A DNA stretch of 64,000 bases, from positions 32,283,330-32,347,329 of the forward strand of contig NC_134880.1 in assembly GCF_041734735.1 (NCBI RefSeq), read 5' to 3'. Each line of letters opens with the position of its first letter. Position 1 is the first letter of the stretch. Position numbers and translations under genes: made by a program. This document shows positions 1 to 11,766 of the stretch, piece by piece. This DNA is from Babylonia areolata. Its lineage: Eukaryota > Mollusca > Gastropoda > Neogastropoda > Buccinidae. A model generated the notes under the pieces. That model did not search any database, was not told the origin of the DNA, and saw nothing but the letters and a program-made list of their open reading frames with translations.

Positions 1-488
1 AGGAAGAAAGTGTTGGTCGGGACTCTGTCCGACCCCTTCCTCACCGTCACCCTGTACACGTCGGTCACTCCCTGAGAGGACAGCTCGCTCTTGATTTCAG
101 CCTCAGACACACCTTTCAACTCCAGGCATCTGATGATCCCCTTTGAGCAGTTGAGACCTTTGTGAGGGGAAACCTTCACCGCCCTATCCACGAAAGTGGT
201 CGCCTTGAGAAGGAACTGTGTCTGCCTTTTGGACTCTGTCTGCACTAAAAATGCTCCGCTCCTCAGCCTCTTGATGGATTTCAGCGATCCTGCCATACAC
301 TGAAAGCCCTTCTGGATAGCGAAGGGGCTGAGAGCCGACAACGGCTTGTCGTCATCAGCGCCCTCCATCACAAGCCACGATGGCCAAAATCCAGAGGTCT
401 CAACGACCTCCGAATCGGAGTCTGAGTCGTCCGTTCCTTGTCGTCGTCTTTTTCCAGAGTTAGGGGTGTGTGATTTTTTGGAAGTCAT
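1..488 (-). CDS. LINE ORF1 (gag-like), I/Nimb-like, 5' part, runs off window
   Basis: An open frame starts at ATG 488-486 and stays open for about 162 codons to the window edge. It begins MTSKKSHTPNSGKRRRQ, followed by an acidic stretch (GTDDSDSDSE) and then a globular segment. That segment contains FAIQKGFQCMAG, SIKRLRSGAFLVQT and a KGLNCSKGIIRC stretch. A basic N-terminus, Ser/Asp-rich linker and RNA-binding fold are usual for the first ORF of I-clade LINEs (I, Nimb, Jockey). A decayed second copy of the same start lies at 16262-16446. No stop is seen inside the visible part. The zinc-knuckle end expected for this protein would lie left of the window. Family assignment is by recall of motif style, not by search. 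Confidence 0.72.
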   Translation of the reverse strand, partial: MTSKKSHTPNSGKRRRQGTDDSDSDSEVVETSGFWPSWLVMEGADDDKPLSALSPFAIQKGFQCMAGSLKSIKRLRSGAFLVQTESKRQTQFLLKATTFVDRAVKVSPHKGLNCSKGIIRCLELKGVSEAEIKSELSSQGVTDVYRVTVRKGSDRVPTNTFF

Positions 489-960
489 GTTGAAAAAAAT
501 GTAAATTCATCCCTCCCTTACCCACCCACCATGGGGTCCAACTCTAGGGGCCAGGGTCAAGGGAACACCAGCTTGACCCCTTCCAGGTTTCGGGAGGGAT
601 ATACGACCAACAGTCTAGCTCCAACGTGTTCCCCCCCGATCATGCCCAGCTCCCGGGGACAGAGAACCGAGCACTACGGGGGTTATCTTCGCTAGCCACT
701 AAACTGCCAGTCTTGACCCAGCCCCACGAAGGGGTAGCTGATTGACACACACTGGCCAATGTGTGCCGCCTGTCTTAGGAGAGGTCCGAGCCAAAGGGAT
801 GTGTTGAGAGCAGCGTGCTCTCTCAATCCCCAGGATCTCATTCCCCTCCATCACAGGTCGCGCCGCACAGCAAACACGGCGGGCCTGAAGAAGGCCGCAG
901 AGAAAAAAGAATGTGGAAAAGAAGGCTTGATGGGGAGCTGAGGACAGAAAAGAGGCGGTA
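489..960 (-). other. Probable 5' UTR of the minus-strand LINE
   Basis: This stretch lies directly upstream of the minus-strand ORF1. It is GC-rich and holds no credible ORF. The part at about 545-598 recurs at about 5692-5740 with the same GGTCAAG-GAACACCAGC-TGACCCC and TTTCGGGAGG core. That suggests a piece of the same 5' leader lies near 5.7 kb. The left limit is the ORF1 start; the right limit is an estimate. Confidence 0.45.
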
Positions 961-1077
961 AAAAGAAGAATAGAGAAAAGTGAAAGGGACAGTGGGTCAC
1001 GTTTAGTTTGGGCCTCACTCAAAACCCCAAAACAGGCGTGGCAAAAGAGGTGGGAAAAGATTGTGCTTAGGTAGCAG

Positions 1078-1790
1078 AATGACAAAAGCAGAGCGGCTGT
1101 CAAAGAAATTCTTTAGAATCGGCAGTTGGAATTGTTCCAGCGCGAGAATGAGAATTTCAACAATTGAGAAATTGGCATATGATTTTGACATTTTATGTCT
1201 CCAAGAGACCAGGACAAGTGCAGACAGACCAATACATTTTGAAAATTTCACAGTCTTTCAAAGGAATGAAGGAAGAGGAGTAGCAATCATATTGAACAAA
1301 AACCTAAAAAACTAAGTTTCCACCATAAATCTAGAGAAATGGTGTAGAAACTCATGTGAACTAGTGGGGGTGCGTCTCGAAAAACCTGATGGAATTCACA
1401 AAAGCATCGTGCCCATCAATGCCTATGTTCACCCAGGAACCTGCACAAGAAAAGAGGATTGGGCCTTTTTAGAGGAAATAGAGAACGAACTTGGAGACTC
1501 AGTCATTATCTGTGGAGACCTCAATGCAAGATCAAAGCTATGGGACCTGCGGAACACCAACCCACAAGGACTCGCACTTGAAGGAATGATAGGGGAAATT
1601 CTTCTTAGCCCATTAACAACCACATCCCCAACTCACCTTGGAACAAGACAAAGGGGACAGTGACAGTGTGATTGACATCGCTCTAACATCTCCAAAATTC
1701 AGAGCAGAAATGAATGCAGAGACGCTTCCACACCAAGGCAGTGACCACCTCCCGGTAGTGTTCAGTCTACAGAAACTGTCAGATAAACCC
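1078..1790 (+). pseudogene. LINE ORF2 APE-type endonuclease domain
   Basis: The motifs of apurinic-like LINE endonucleases appear in order: the Asn of GSWNCSS, the Glu of CLQETRT, the Asp and Asn of ICGDLNARS, and the Asp-His of GSDHLPVVFSL. The enzyme nicks target DNA to prime reverse transcription. The frame is interrupted by TAA at 1313-1315; the same frame continues on the other side (VSTINLEKWCRN, then VGVRLEKPDG). A one-base frame change occurs near 1638, where SPTHL joins EQDKGDSD. All the catalytic residues I look for are present in one frame or the other. Confidence 0.8.
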
Positions 1791-3335
1791 TGTATGAAAC
1801 CGCGTGATCCATTTCAGTATGAAAACAAAGAGACAACCTTCATCGAAAAATTAAGACGCAGAAGAAACAAAAGAACGGCACTGAACAGGATGCAAACTAT
1901 TCAGCCCCCATGGTGGAATACCGACACAGAGAGAGCCTGGATAGAAAAACATGCGGCTGTCAAACTTTGGCAAAAAGAAAGAACAAAACCATCTCCGGAC
2001 AAAGATACTGAAACAAAAATGAAAGAAAAAAATAAACAGTTTGAAATCATTGCTCAAGAGGCCAAAAATGACAAGTGGAAACAGTTTTGCGAGGCACTCA
2101 GTTATGACTCAACATCGACAGAGTTCTGGCAATTTTATCGTCACATGGAAGGGAAAATGTGCACAACAACAACCCCAGTCATGGTAGACACTGACGGAAC
2201 CAAGCTTAAGACAAACGAAGAAAAAGGATCCGCCCTGCTCAAACGTTTCATACAACAGAGCGATCAAAGAAACTTAGATGAGAAAAAGAAATATGTTGAG
2301 GAGTTAAACCAAACCCTTATGCAGACTGGACCTGATGATGACTTGACAATAGATGATCTAAACGAAGCAATAGCTAAATGCAAGAAAGAATCAGCTCCTG
2401 GTCCCGACAAAGTTCGCTACTCGGACATCAAGGAACTATCAGAAGAAGTCAGAAGCAACCTTTTCAATCTATATCAAAACAGTTTCCACAATGGACATGT
2501 GCCGGAGGACTGGACACACAGCTTCTTAAAACCCATACCAAAACCAGGAAAGGACCATCATCAGGTAAGCAGCTACTGGATCCTAACCATGCAAAACATT
2601 GCCGGAAAGCTCATGGAACGCATGATAGCCAGGAAACTTGCAAGGGATCTTGAACACAGGCACATTCTCCCTTCAAATCAAGGTGGTTACAGAACAGGCA
2701 AGTCCACATGGGAAAACGCAGCTGCTTTTGCATATGAGGTGTATGAAGGATTTCAAAGAAAAGAAGAAACACTAGCAGTAGCAATTGATCTTGAAGATGC
2801 CTACAACAAGGTCCAGTTTGCGCACCTCATGGAGCTGCTACTAAGGTATGGAGTAAGTCTGACACTGACAAGATGGATAGCAGCAGCGCTTCAGGAAAGA
2901 ACCGTCGTCCTACGCCTCGGAGATTGGATGTCTGCACCTTCTAAACTATCCATGGGACTGGCACAAGGGTCTCCGCTTTCTCCTGTCCTCTACAATGTCT
3001 ACACGAAGGGCCTTGCAGACTTAAACAACAATGGAATAGCTCGGGTGCTTACTCTTGCGGATGATGGCCTGGTCTTCAAAACTTCGAAAGATGCTCGGGA
3101 AAGAACTAAAGCCGTCCAGAAACAACTAAACAATATTGCTCAATGGTGCAAAGACACTGGATCTTCCATCAATCCATCGAAAGCCCAAACGTTGCTGTGC
3201 ACCCTCAACAACAGAACCGCGACCAAATCACCACCCTCTGTGTCACTCGATGGGATTCAGATCGAGAAAACTGAATGCCTACGCTACCTAGGAATACACT
3301 TCGACAGGATGCTGACCTTCAGAAAACATACGTAA
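1790..3335 (+). pseudogene. LINE ORF2 reverse transcriptase domain
   Basis: Reverse-transcriptase boxes are readable in one frame. They include SAPGPDKVRYSDIK, then a MQNIAGKLMERM segment, AIDLEDAYNKVQF with the first catalytic Asp, QGSPLSPVLYNVYT, and LADDGLVF as the catalytic box. The catalytic box reads LADD where Y/FADD is commoner. A connection segment with YLGIHFDRMLTF closes the domain. TAA at 3333-3335 interrupts the frame, which then continues unchanged (NTVPKCKKGLSVLKAM) into the RNase H part. Confidence 0.85.
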
Positions 3336-4571
3336 AATACTGTTCCCAAATGCAAAAAGGGCCTTTCAGTCTTAAAAGCAATGGCAACCAAAGGTATTGA
3401 ACAACGCCACCTCTTCCTGCTATACCAATCACTCGTCCTCAGTGTGATCGACTACGGACTTGGGCTAACAACACCGTCTCAAAGAAACCTCCTAAAATTA
3501 GAAAGAGTCCAAAATGAAGCTATGAGGCTGATCCTTGGAACAACAAAAGACACGCCCACAGAAACCATGCGATACCTGCTTGACCTTCCTTCAGTGCAGG
3601 CCAGAAACAAGTTAGAACAGGTCAAGACCTACTTCAAAGAATTAGAAAACCCTCAAAACCCACTGCATGACGCAGTCAAAGAACCAAACGGCAGCCGCCT
3701 AGGACGAGGAAGATCATGGATGGGGCAAGCAGAAGACACAATCCACCTAGTATGCCGACTACAAGACCTGAAAGAAACAAAAGAATGGGAGAAAAACCCC
3801 GAAAACCTCAACCATCTATTCAACACAGCCATTTCACCCACTCTAGGAAGACATTGTCGGGAATGGCCAGAGGGCAAAACTGATGCGGAAGTGAAACTAC
3901 TCATAGAAGAAAACAGTAAAGAAGAGGACATCATCATATACACAGATGGCTCAGTCACCAAAGACCAATCCGGTTGGGGATTCACGGTGAAACAAAATGG
4001 AAAAACAGTTAGGGAAGAGAATGCTGCCTACAAAGTCACAACCTCCAGCCTAACGATGGAAGTTGAAGCTGTGACACATGCCCTCCAGTGGCTATCGTCC
4101 ATCCATACGCCCGGAAACCAACATGCCAGGATTCTAACCAACTCAATGAACCTCATACAGAAAATTGAAAACGGAATGGGAAGCCCAGAGTGGCATAAGG
4201 CAATGCGCAACTTTCAGATTAAAAAACTCACATGGTCATACTGCCCGGGACATGCAGGTGTTAAGGGAAATGAGCGAGCTGACAGACTTGCTGGTAACGC
4301 AACACCAACGAGCGGCCTACATCTAGGAAAATCGGAAATCCTCAGAAAAGTCAAAGAATATCAAAAAGAACAGGTACAAGGCCATCACACCATCGATCGC
4401 CTCAAAGAAATAAAAGCAGAGAGAGGGAGTGGCCGTAAGTCTAACATGAAAGGTAGAGCACGATGCTTTGCTAATCAAACAAATATCGGCATCATTTCCA
4501 AACCAACATTGCGCAAATTTCTTCAAAACGGAACAGTCTCTCTGTGGGCTTTTCCAAATACAATAGACTGA
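3336..4571 (+). pseudogene. LINE ORF2 connector and RNase H domain, active-site Asp replaced
   Basis: After a thumb and connector region (LVLSVIDYGLGLTT, then VQNEAMRLILGTT), an RNase H fold starts at about 3925. IIIYTDGSVTKDQSGWGF supplies the first Asp and LTMEVEAVTHAL the Glu. The third acidic position reads LTNSMN where related copies normally carry TDS, so an Asn sits in place of a catalytic Asp. WSYCPGHAGVKGNERAD closes the domain with the usual GH-GN-AD pattern. The end at TGA 4569-4571 may be a frame break, because TLDATFLASEIF can be read just beyond it in another frame. Confidence 0.82.
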
Positions 4572-4752
4572 GCAACACACTAGACGCCACGTTCTTGGCA
4601 TCAGAGATCTTTTCCCATCCCTCTTGCAGTGGCAGCCTCTGTGCGTGTGTGTACGTGTGTGTTTGCGTGCATGTGTGGGTCTGTATTTTTGAGTGCGTTT
4701 GTGCATGCGCGAGAGTGTAAGTGTACACAAGTGTCAGTAGAGTTCTGTGCAC

Positions 4753-4765
<13 letters not shown>

Positions 4766-4793
<28 letters not shown>

Positions 4794-4964
4794 AGGTGGG
4801 GGTGCGGGGGGAGGTGGGGTAGAGGATAAGGTATGTGAGTGTATGCATGCCTACACTGTGGGAGCAACAGGATATTGGAACGTGTATATATATATATATA
4901 TCTTTGTACATATGTGTGTGGAGATATGGGCATATGTGTGTGTGCTTGTACAAGTAAGTGTTCA

Positions 4965-5006
<42 letters not shown>

Positions 5007-5340
5007 CCGTGGAAGCTGTGATACGTAGACTAGAAATGAGTGTGTGGAGGAGGGGGGTAGAGGAGGTGCAGGGTAATGTGTGTGGTGTGTGTGTGTGTGT
5101 TGGAGCTCATGTACGTTTATATGTATTTGACTGTGCTTTCATATCTGTGAAACTGCATGTTCGGCGCATATCTGTTATGCATGTGTGGGTGTATTTGTGA
5201 ATGTGTGTCTTCATGTTTTACATCTATTTGCTTTTTTTTCTTTTCTTTTTTTTACATTATAGTTATTATTTATTATGTATTTATTTATTTGTGTAAGCTT
5301 ATCTATCATTTATTCACCTTTTTTTTTTCTTTTTTTTTCC
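4766..5340. repeat. (TG)n / (TA)n microsatellite block, then T-rich tract
   Basis: Nearly pure TG runs occur at about 4758-4791 and 4971-5003, with a (TA)n run at about 4884-4901 and further TG-rich stretches to 5100. A T-rich, low-complexity segment runs from 5225 to 5340. Open frames here are repeat translations of Cys-Val or Thr-His type and are not genes. Confidence 0.9.
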
Positions 5341-5345
5341 CCCCC

Positions 5346-5475
5346 TCAAGGCCTGACTAAGCGTGTTGGGTTACGCTGCTGGTCAGGCATCTGCTTGGCA
5401 GATGTGGTGTAGCGTATATGGATTTGTCCAAACGCAGTGATGCCTCCTTGAGCTACTGAAACTGAAACTGAAACT
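5346..5475 (+). mobile_element. Short SINE (about 120 bp) with TGAAAC tail, copy 1
   Basis: It begins CAAGGCCTGACTAAGCG and ends in the tandem tail ACTGAAACTGAAACTGAAAC. It is nearly identical to the copy at 29951-30072, whose target duplication defines the family limits. Two self-pairing stems are visible: CCTGAC with GTCAGG, and CATCTGC with GCAGATG. Other copies, on the minus strand, lie near 14174, 35977 and 59412. Confidence 0.8.
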
Positions 5476-5740
5476 CACGACCTGTTCGGCATGGGAAGCC
5501 CTATCAGGGGCATCAGTACAAAAACCACCACTTATTCAGCCCTAACAGCTACGATGGCTATGTAGACTGTCAATTAAGACCTGGGACCAGAGCAGCAAAA
5601 CCCCAAGAAGTACTGATGCCCCCGCCGACATAGCTCGCTCGATCACTGGCCACTAAGCCTCCCGACCACGACAAGGTAGTGACCCTCCCGGGAGAGGGTC
5701 AAGAGAACACCAGCCTGACCCCCTCCTGGTTTCGGGAGGA

Positions 5741-6092
5741 AAAAGGTGGCATGGGAATGGCCACACTTTCACGCAATCCCATGCTTTCTCATGCAGTCCT
5801 GTCATTACTGTTGCGTCTTCACTAATGACACCATCATTATCATGACCATTTCTTCTTTTTCTCTCATTTTTCTCTAAGATTTGTATTATGAAAAGACAAG
5901 AAACTAAACCCAAAGACAACTGAAATGTTTTTCTTTTTAAATAAGTGTGGCTTCCAATGCTTTTTCACAAATTGCAAGACACTGTCTGGATGCCCCCTAT
6001 GCATTCTCCCAATTGTGAGAAAAGGTGGTATGGGAATGACCACACTGTATCGCAATCCCATGCTTTCTCGTACAGTGAGAGAAAGCATGGGA
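5741..6092. repeat. Two 56-bp repeats 280 bp apart, the second ending in a perfect hairpin
   Basis: The segment at 5741-5796 (GGTGGCATGGGAATGG onwards) recurs at 6021-6076 with a handful of changes. At the second copy a 14-bp perfect stem forms: TCCCATGCTTTCTC at 6056-6069 pairs with GAGAAAGCATGGGA at 6079-6092, leaving a 9-nt loop. No gene was seen in the surrounding 5490-6190, apart from a likely LINE 5'-leader fragment at about 5690-5740. Confidence 0.7.
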
Positions 6093-6235
6093 GCTATGTC
6101 TTAATAACATTAGGTGTTTTTGTTTTTCAACATCCTTTTCAGATTTTGACGTTTATTAGAATATGAACACAGTGTCCACAAAATAGTTTCTATTTTTAAG
6201 AGGAAATTTTCTATCTAAAATTACGTTTAAATAAC

Positions 6236-6399
6236 ATACTTACCGTGACCCAACTAGTGCAGACTCCGGCAGGGGTCTGACATTCCTGTCCTGTGCAAAC
6301 TACTATCCGCCTATGCGGAGAAAAAGAGAGCAACTACGGCCGATAACCTCCCGAAAGTGGGTAACCTCCCCTTTGTCCCGCTAGCTAGCGCCCTCTTTT
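6236..6399 (+). repeat. Left inverted terminal repeat of the DIRS-type element
   Basis: The stretch from ACATACTTACCGTGACCC to CGCTAGCTAGCGCCCTC is the reverse complement of 11767-11933, with about two mismatches visible by eye. Inverted rather than direct terminal repeats separate DIRS-type elements from LTR elements. Confidence 0.9.
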
Positions 6400-6475
6400 G
6401 ACGGCAATATGCCATCACCAGCGCAGTGAGCAGGGAGAACAGGAAGCGGGGAGGACGGGAGGGTCTTAAATTTGG

Positions 6476-6565
6476 GTCACGGTAAGTATGTTATTTAAAC
6501 GTAATTTTAGATAGAAAATTTCCTTTTAATTACACATACTTAACCATGACCCAACTAGTGCAGAA
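6476..6565 (+). repeat. Internal complementary region of the DIRS-type element
   Basis: Bases 6476-6528 are the reverse complement of the outer left end, 6199-6251. Bases 6527-6563 match the reverse complement of the outer right end, 11905-11942. The two outer ends are thus represented back to back inside the element, which is the internal complementary region known from DIRS-1. In that family it is thought to guide joining of the two ends during circular cDNA formation. Confidence 0.82.
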
Positions 6566-9500
6566 TAGTGCGACAAGGTGGAGGGCTCGCCTGTTCTACT
6601 GTCTGTGTGCTGCGATGGCCTGTTGTGCAACTACCACCGAAGCGATGCCTCTTGAGCCATCATCCCGCAGGCGTGCGACATCCCTCAGGTAGAAGTCGAT
6701 GAATGTGGCAGGGTTTTTCCAGTAGGCCACATCCAAGATGTCTTGCAGCCGTGTTGAGTGCGCTAAGGCAAGAGAAGAGGACCATGGTCTGACTTCATGT
6801 GCTCTGGCTGAGGAGGCATCAAGTCTGAATCCTACGTCTGCATACGCGCCTTTAATCGCATTGACAATCCATCGAGACAGAGACGTCTTGCTAATGTCAC
6901 GCGGATGGTCGAGATTCCAGCTAATGAAGAGGCGTCGTTTGGACGATCGGAAGGGACGCGACCTTTTAAGGTATATGCGCAGGGCCCTGACTGGGCAGAG
7001 GAATCTGTCCTCGTCGTCATGGGCCAGAATAGAGGAGAGCGGTTTGATGAAAAGAATGGGAGAGGGTGTGCTTGGATTTTGATTTTTGGCAAGAAAATCA
7101 GGGAGGAATCTAAGCGAAATAGATCCGTCTGGCTCAAAGGCTATATCTTGTGTGATGCCACTGAGGGCATGAACCTCACTACAGCGCCTGCCTGAGGCGA
7201 GCGAGACAAGAAAGAGTGTCTTCATGGAGAGTAGCTTGAAAGGAGCTATAGCAAGGGGTTCGAAGGGGGCCTTACGGAGGTATTGCAGGGCCAGAAAAAG
7301 GTCCCAAGAATGGGTCCGAAGGGATTTACGTGCGTGATTGAGGGAAGCCCCTCAAACCAGTGCTCTGAGCAGGGGGTCATCTGAGAAAGAGGGCCCGCCC
7401 AGTTGCCGAAGAGTGGAGCTGATTGCAGCGTGATGGACCCGTACTGCAAAGGCAGAGAGGCCTTTGGAGGAGGAGAGGAAGGCAAGAAAGTTGGCGAGAT
7501 CCATACTGGACGGTTGTGTGGGATTGACTGAGTGGTTTGAACACCAGGAGAGCCAGCGGTTCCAGTGTGCAGAGTGAACACCTTGAGTGCCTTTGCGATG
7601 TGAACTGCACACAAGGTCAGCTGTGTCATCGGAGGCTCCTAGTGCTGACAGAGATTCCCGCACAGTAGCCAGGCGTGAAGGTTGAGAACCTCTGGGTTTC
7701 CGTGGGGAATGCCTGAGCGGGGCTGGACCAGGGAGCGTCTGCCGATGTGAAGGCAGAGTGGGGGGACGTGAGTGAGGTGGAGAAGGTCGGGGAACCACGG
7801 CTGTGCTGGCCAGTGTGGTGCGATGAGAATCACGGTGGCACTCTCCAGCCTTGCCTTTCTGAGGACTTTTCCCATGATGGGAAGTGGGGGGAAGGCGTAC
7901 CCCGAAAGGCTGGACCAGCTGATCGATAGGGCGTCTATGGCCCAGGCCTGCGGGTCTGGGACTGGGGAGACGTATGTTGGGATGCGGAAGTTGTACCTTG
8001 TGGCGAAGAGGTCCACCTGTGGTTTGTGCCAATGGTCCCAGATCGGCTGAAGAGTTGAGTGTGACAGGGTCCACTCCGTTTGGAGCATGGTGTGGGATCT
8101 GCTAAGGCAATCTGCAAGAATGTTGAGCTTGCCTGGGACATGTCGTGCTGTCAGGTGGATGCTGTGCTCCTGGCACCAGGGGAGGACTGTCTCTGCGCGC
8201 AGGGACAGTTGATGTGAGAGAGCTCCCCCCTGTTTGTTCAGATAACATGCTACCGTCGTGTTGTCCGTGCATAGCATGATGGACCTGTGCGACACGTGGG
8301 GGAGGAAGTGCTGGAGGGCAAGGAAGACCGCCTCCAGCTCCAGTCTGTTGATGTGCCACGACTGCTGTTGTGGGTTCCAAGTCCCCGAGGCTGTGTGGAT
8401 GTCCATGTGGGCACCCCAGCCCATCTTGGAGGCATCTGTGTACAATTCTGCATCCGGTGCTGGGTTCGAGATTGGAACCCCGGCCTTGAGCCATTGCATG
8501 TCCATCCTGCGTTGGGTCGACTGTGAGAACCATGTGCCCAGAGGTATACGGGTGTCCCATGCCTGTGAAGACTGGGACCACCTGTCCTGGAAGTGGCGCT
8601 GAAATGGGCGTTTGTGTAGTCTCCCTAGTGGAACTAGTGCAGCGAGGGACTCCATGAAGCCTAGCAGAGAGGCAAGTTCCCTGGCAGACGCCGAGGTTGC
8701 CTGTGATAGCCGCGACAGGAGACTGTGTAGCCTGTGGAGGCGTGGCGTGGCCGGACGTATGGTCATTGATACTGAGTCGATCGCCATACCCAGGAATTCC
8801 AACTGCTGAGAGGGCTCCAGTTCCGATTTTTCTGCATTCATCAGTAAGCCCAGCGACTGGCACTGGTTCCTGACGAGGTTCAGGTGGTGCTGGCAGAGGG
8901 CCCTGCTCTCAGCAAGGATCAACCAGTCGTCTAGATAGACCCTTAGGCATATGCCCTTGCTCCTGAGAGCTAGGCATAGTTCCCTGACCACCCTGGTGAA
9001 GACCCAGGGGGCTGGCGCAAGGCCAAACAGGAGTGCTCTGAATTGGAAGGACTTCCCGTCCCATGAGAAGCGTAGCCATTTGCGGTCCCTGGGGTGGATC
9101 AGGATATGGAAGTATGCGTCTGCAAGGTCTATGGAGACTGCCCAGTCGCCTTGCCTGATGCAGTCCCTGATTGACGCTGGTGTTTCCATGCGGAATGGCT
9201 TGTACTGGAGGTACTCGTTTAGAAGGGAAAGGAAAGGTCTAGGACTGGCCGCCATCCGCCGGAGGCTTTGGGGACGACGAAGATGCGGCCGAAGAAGCCT
9301 GGCGACAGAGGAGGGGCTTCTTCTATGGCTTCCTTGTGGAGGAGAGAAATGATTTCGTCCCGCTGGGCTGAGCGGGCTGAGTCGCCCTGTAGGGGGGGGA
9401 AGGGAGGAGGAGAGAGGGTGAGAGGTGCTTTGGAGGAGAGCCAAGGTAGGCGAAACCCTGACCCTATCACCCGGAGGACCCACTCGCATGCTGGGAGGGA

Positions 9501-11766
9501 CAGCCACGCTGGCATGTGCCTGGAAAGGCTGCCTGCTGGCTGCTGGTGCGCAAGTGGGGGGTGAAGGGCGGGGGTGAGTCCTTGGGGGTGGGCCGGTCTG
9601 GAGTTGGCTGTCGGCCTGTGTGGAGGCCGAGCTGCGTACTGCCGACGCCTGGCAGCCCTGGGCTGCCCCCTGGGTTGGCTCCTGGTGTTAGAGAGGGATG
9701 GCTGATGTGAACGTGGCCTGAAGGCAGCCACATTGCTCCGCCTGAAGGAATATGGCTGCTGCCGCGGAGCGTGCCGCAATTGCGCCGAAGTGCGGATAGG
9801 GCCAGCGCCAAGAGCAAGGTCCCTATGCAAGTCTGCGTGCCGTTTTATGGCCGTCGTGGGAAATCCCTGACCAAAGAGGGAACCGTCGGTGGGGGTAAGC
9901 GTTCTGAGGGAAGCGTATTCTGGTGGAGAGCGCACGCATGTGGACTGGTCAAGCACAGCATCCCTCCTGGCCAAAATTATATTCATGTAGGCCTGTGCTT
10001 GTATGCCTGCAGACCGCACGAGAAGCTGGCTGATCTGCTGGACGAACGGTGAGAAAACTGAAACATCAAGGCCTGCTGGTTGATCAGAGGGGGCTTCCAT
10101 GAGGGCCGCAGCGAGGCCGGCAAGGAAGCTTTCCATGGCAGAGGTCGATTCTAAAGAAGATCTGAGTGTTTCCTCCAGGTCCATGAGGAATTTGTCATGT
10201 ACTGTAACTCTGCGAGTGTCACGCAAGTTTTGGGGGAGGAGAAGGAGGTCCTCATGGGAAAGCGGAAGTGGTTTTTGAGGGATTGGGCCCGGAACTAACA
10301 GTGGAGGTTTTGGAGGTTTTGCCGCTGGGAAGTTTGGAAGTGAGTCAGAGGGGACATCCGTGATGGGTTGGCCCCTGATGCATGCCAATGTGTTCTGCAG
10401 TGCCTCGACTACCATGGTCGACTGAGTAAGAGCATATTGTGGGGCATGGGAGGATCTCTGTATGCCCATAATCTCCATAGCACCACATGTTATAGGCGAG
10501 TCTGGTGCGTGAATGGTCTGTACCCTATCTGGAGAGTAGGAAGCAAGGAGGGCAAGTGTTTCTTGAAAGGAAACCAGCTGATGATCTTCCCCAGGTGGTT
10601 CCTCTGTATCAGTGTCCCCAGTGTCCCCTTCAGAGAATGGCTCTCCAATGGCATGGGGCGACGGGTCAGGCCGAGAGCTGGGCACGTGACCGGGCTGCTG
10701 GGAGGTGGAGGTGGAGGGTGGGAGCAGATTTGCTGCAGCAGAAGAGAGAGCAGTGGTAGATGGTGTGGCACCCGGAAGCAGAGTGGTGCATAGTTGATGC
10801 AGCAAGCTGGCAATGAGTTGCTGGTTATTTGTTTGAGCATACTGCTGATCCGCCTTTAGTGAGTGGGGAACAGGAGCAACCGGCTGTATGACAGATGGTG
10901 TCATCGCCGTAGAGCTGGTGGGGGCCGAGCATGCACCTGCACTGAAGGCGAAGGGTGGTGTCGGGGCAAGGGAAGTAACTGCGGCGGTGACCGGAAAGGG
11001 CACCGAAGCAGGAGTTGCCTCCCTTGGATCGGCTGCTCGCGACAAGGGGGAGGACGCACGCGTATGGGCGAGCGTGTCCCCTAATGGTCCACCTTCCTCC
11101 CTGCCCCTGGGGAGGGCATCCCTAAGCGCCTCGGTCGCTATAGGTCCTGAGACGGAAGAGGCATGCCGCGTGGGGGGCGCGTGAGCCGATGTCACGGCTG
11201 CCGCCACGGACGCATCGCACATAGGGCCCTGTCTAGTGTGTGGATCCATAGCCAGTGTGTGTTGATCTCCCAAAGGGATTGGGGCACATTCCATTGTTGA
11301 TATAGTGGGATTTGGCAAAGAGATAGAGGAGATCGACTCGGGCACTGCCGACTGGCAGGACCGAGAAAACGCGGATCGCGTTGAGTCCATTCGCGGATGA
11401 AAAAGAATATTGTCAATGGCACCACTGACATGAGTATGGGGTAACAAACCCCTAGAAGTCGGCGGAGGAGACGTCGGAGGCAGTGGGGGCCTGGAGTTGA
11501 CCGGAGGCAGAGGAGGAAATGGTGGCTGCAGGCCGGTGTTGTTGTTTACCGGGCCCAAAGTAGAGGGCCCAGGGTTTTCGCGAATCGATTGCGATCGTGC
11601 CTTAATCTTAGCCCGATCGCCCAATCGAGCTACATAATCATGCGACCTGTTGGAAGGCATAATTAGATAAACAACAAGGATGTCAAGGAGTCAACAGACA
11701 GAAAGAAATACGAAAAAACTTAGCCGTATGCGGAGCACAGGAACAGGTGTCGAGATGGCTGCCGGA

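Larger units (their letters stand above)
1030..4765 (+). mobile_element. I/Nimb-like LINE, ORF2 region with endonuclease, RT and RNase H
   Basis: This is a non-LTR retrotransposon on the plus strand. ORF2 appears to begin at 1078 (MTKAERLSKKFFRIGSWN). The order of domains is APE endonuclease (about 1110-1790), reverse transcriptase (about 2380-3310) and RNase H (about 3920-4310), an order typical of I-clade LINEs. A long C-terminal part follows, and microsatellite-rich 3' sequence begins at about 4766. The ORF1 that should precede ORF2 is absent, so the copy is probably 5' truncated or joined to the minus-strand LINE at 1-960. The breaks in this copy are few: two in-frame stops (1313-1315 and 3333-3335), one frame change near 1638 and a possible early end at 4571. 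Assignment to Nimb rather than Ingi or another I-group family is uncertain. Confidence 0.85.

Noticed and set aside
4600-5360. Open frames of 60-160 codons over the microsatellites
   Set aside because: They translate TG, CA and TA repeats into Cys-Val, Thr-His and Ile-Tyr runs in every frame, and no start or splice context supports them.
7747-9564. Several plus-strand frames of 60-133 codons across the DIRS-type element
   Set aside because: They are antisense shadows of the element's own minus-strand coding regions.
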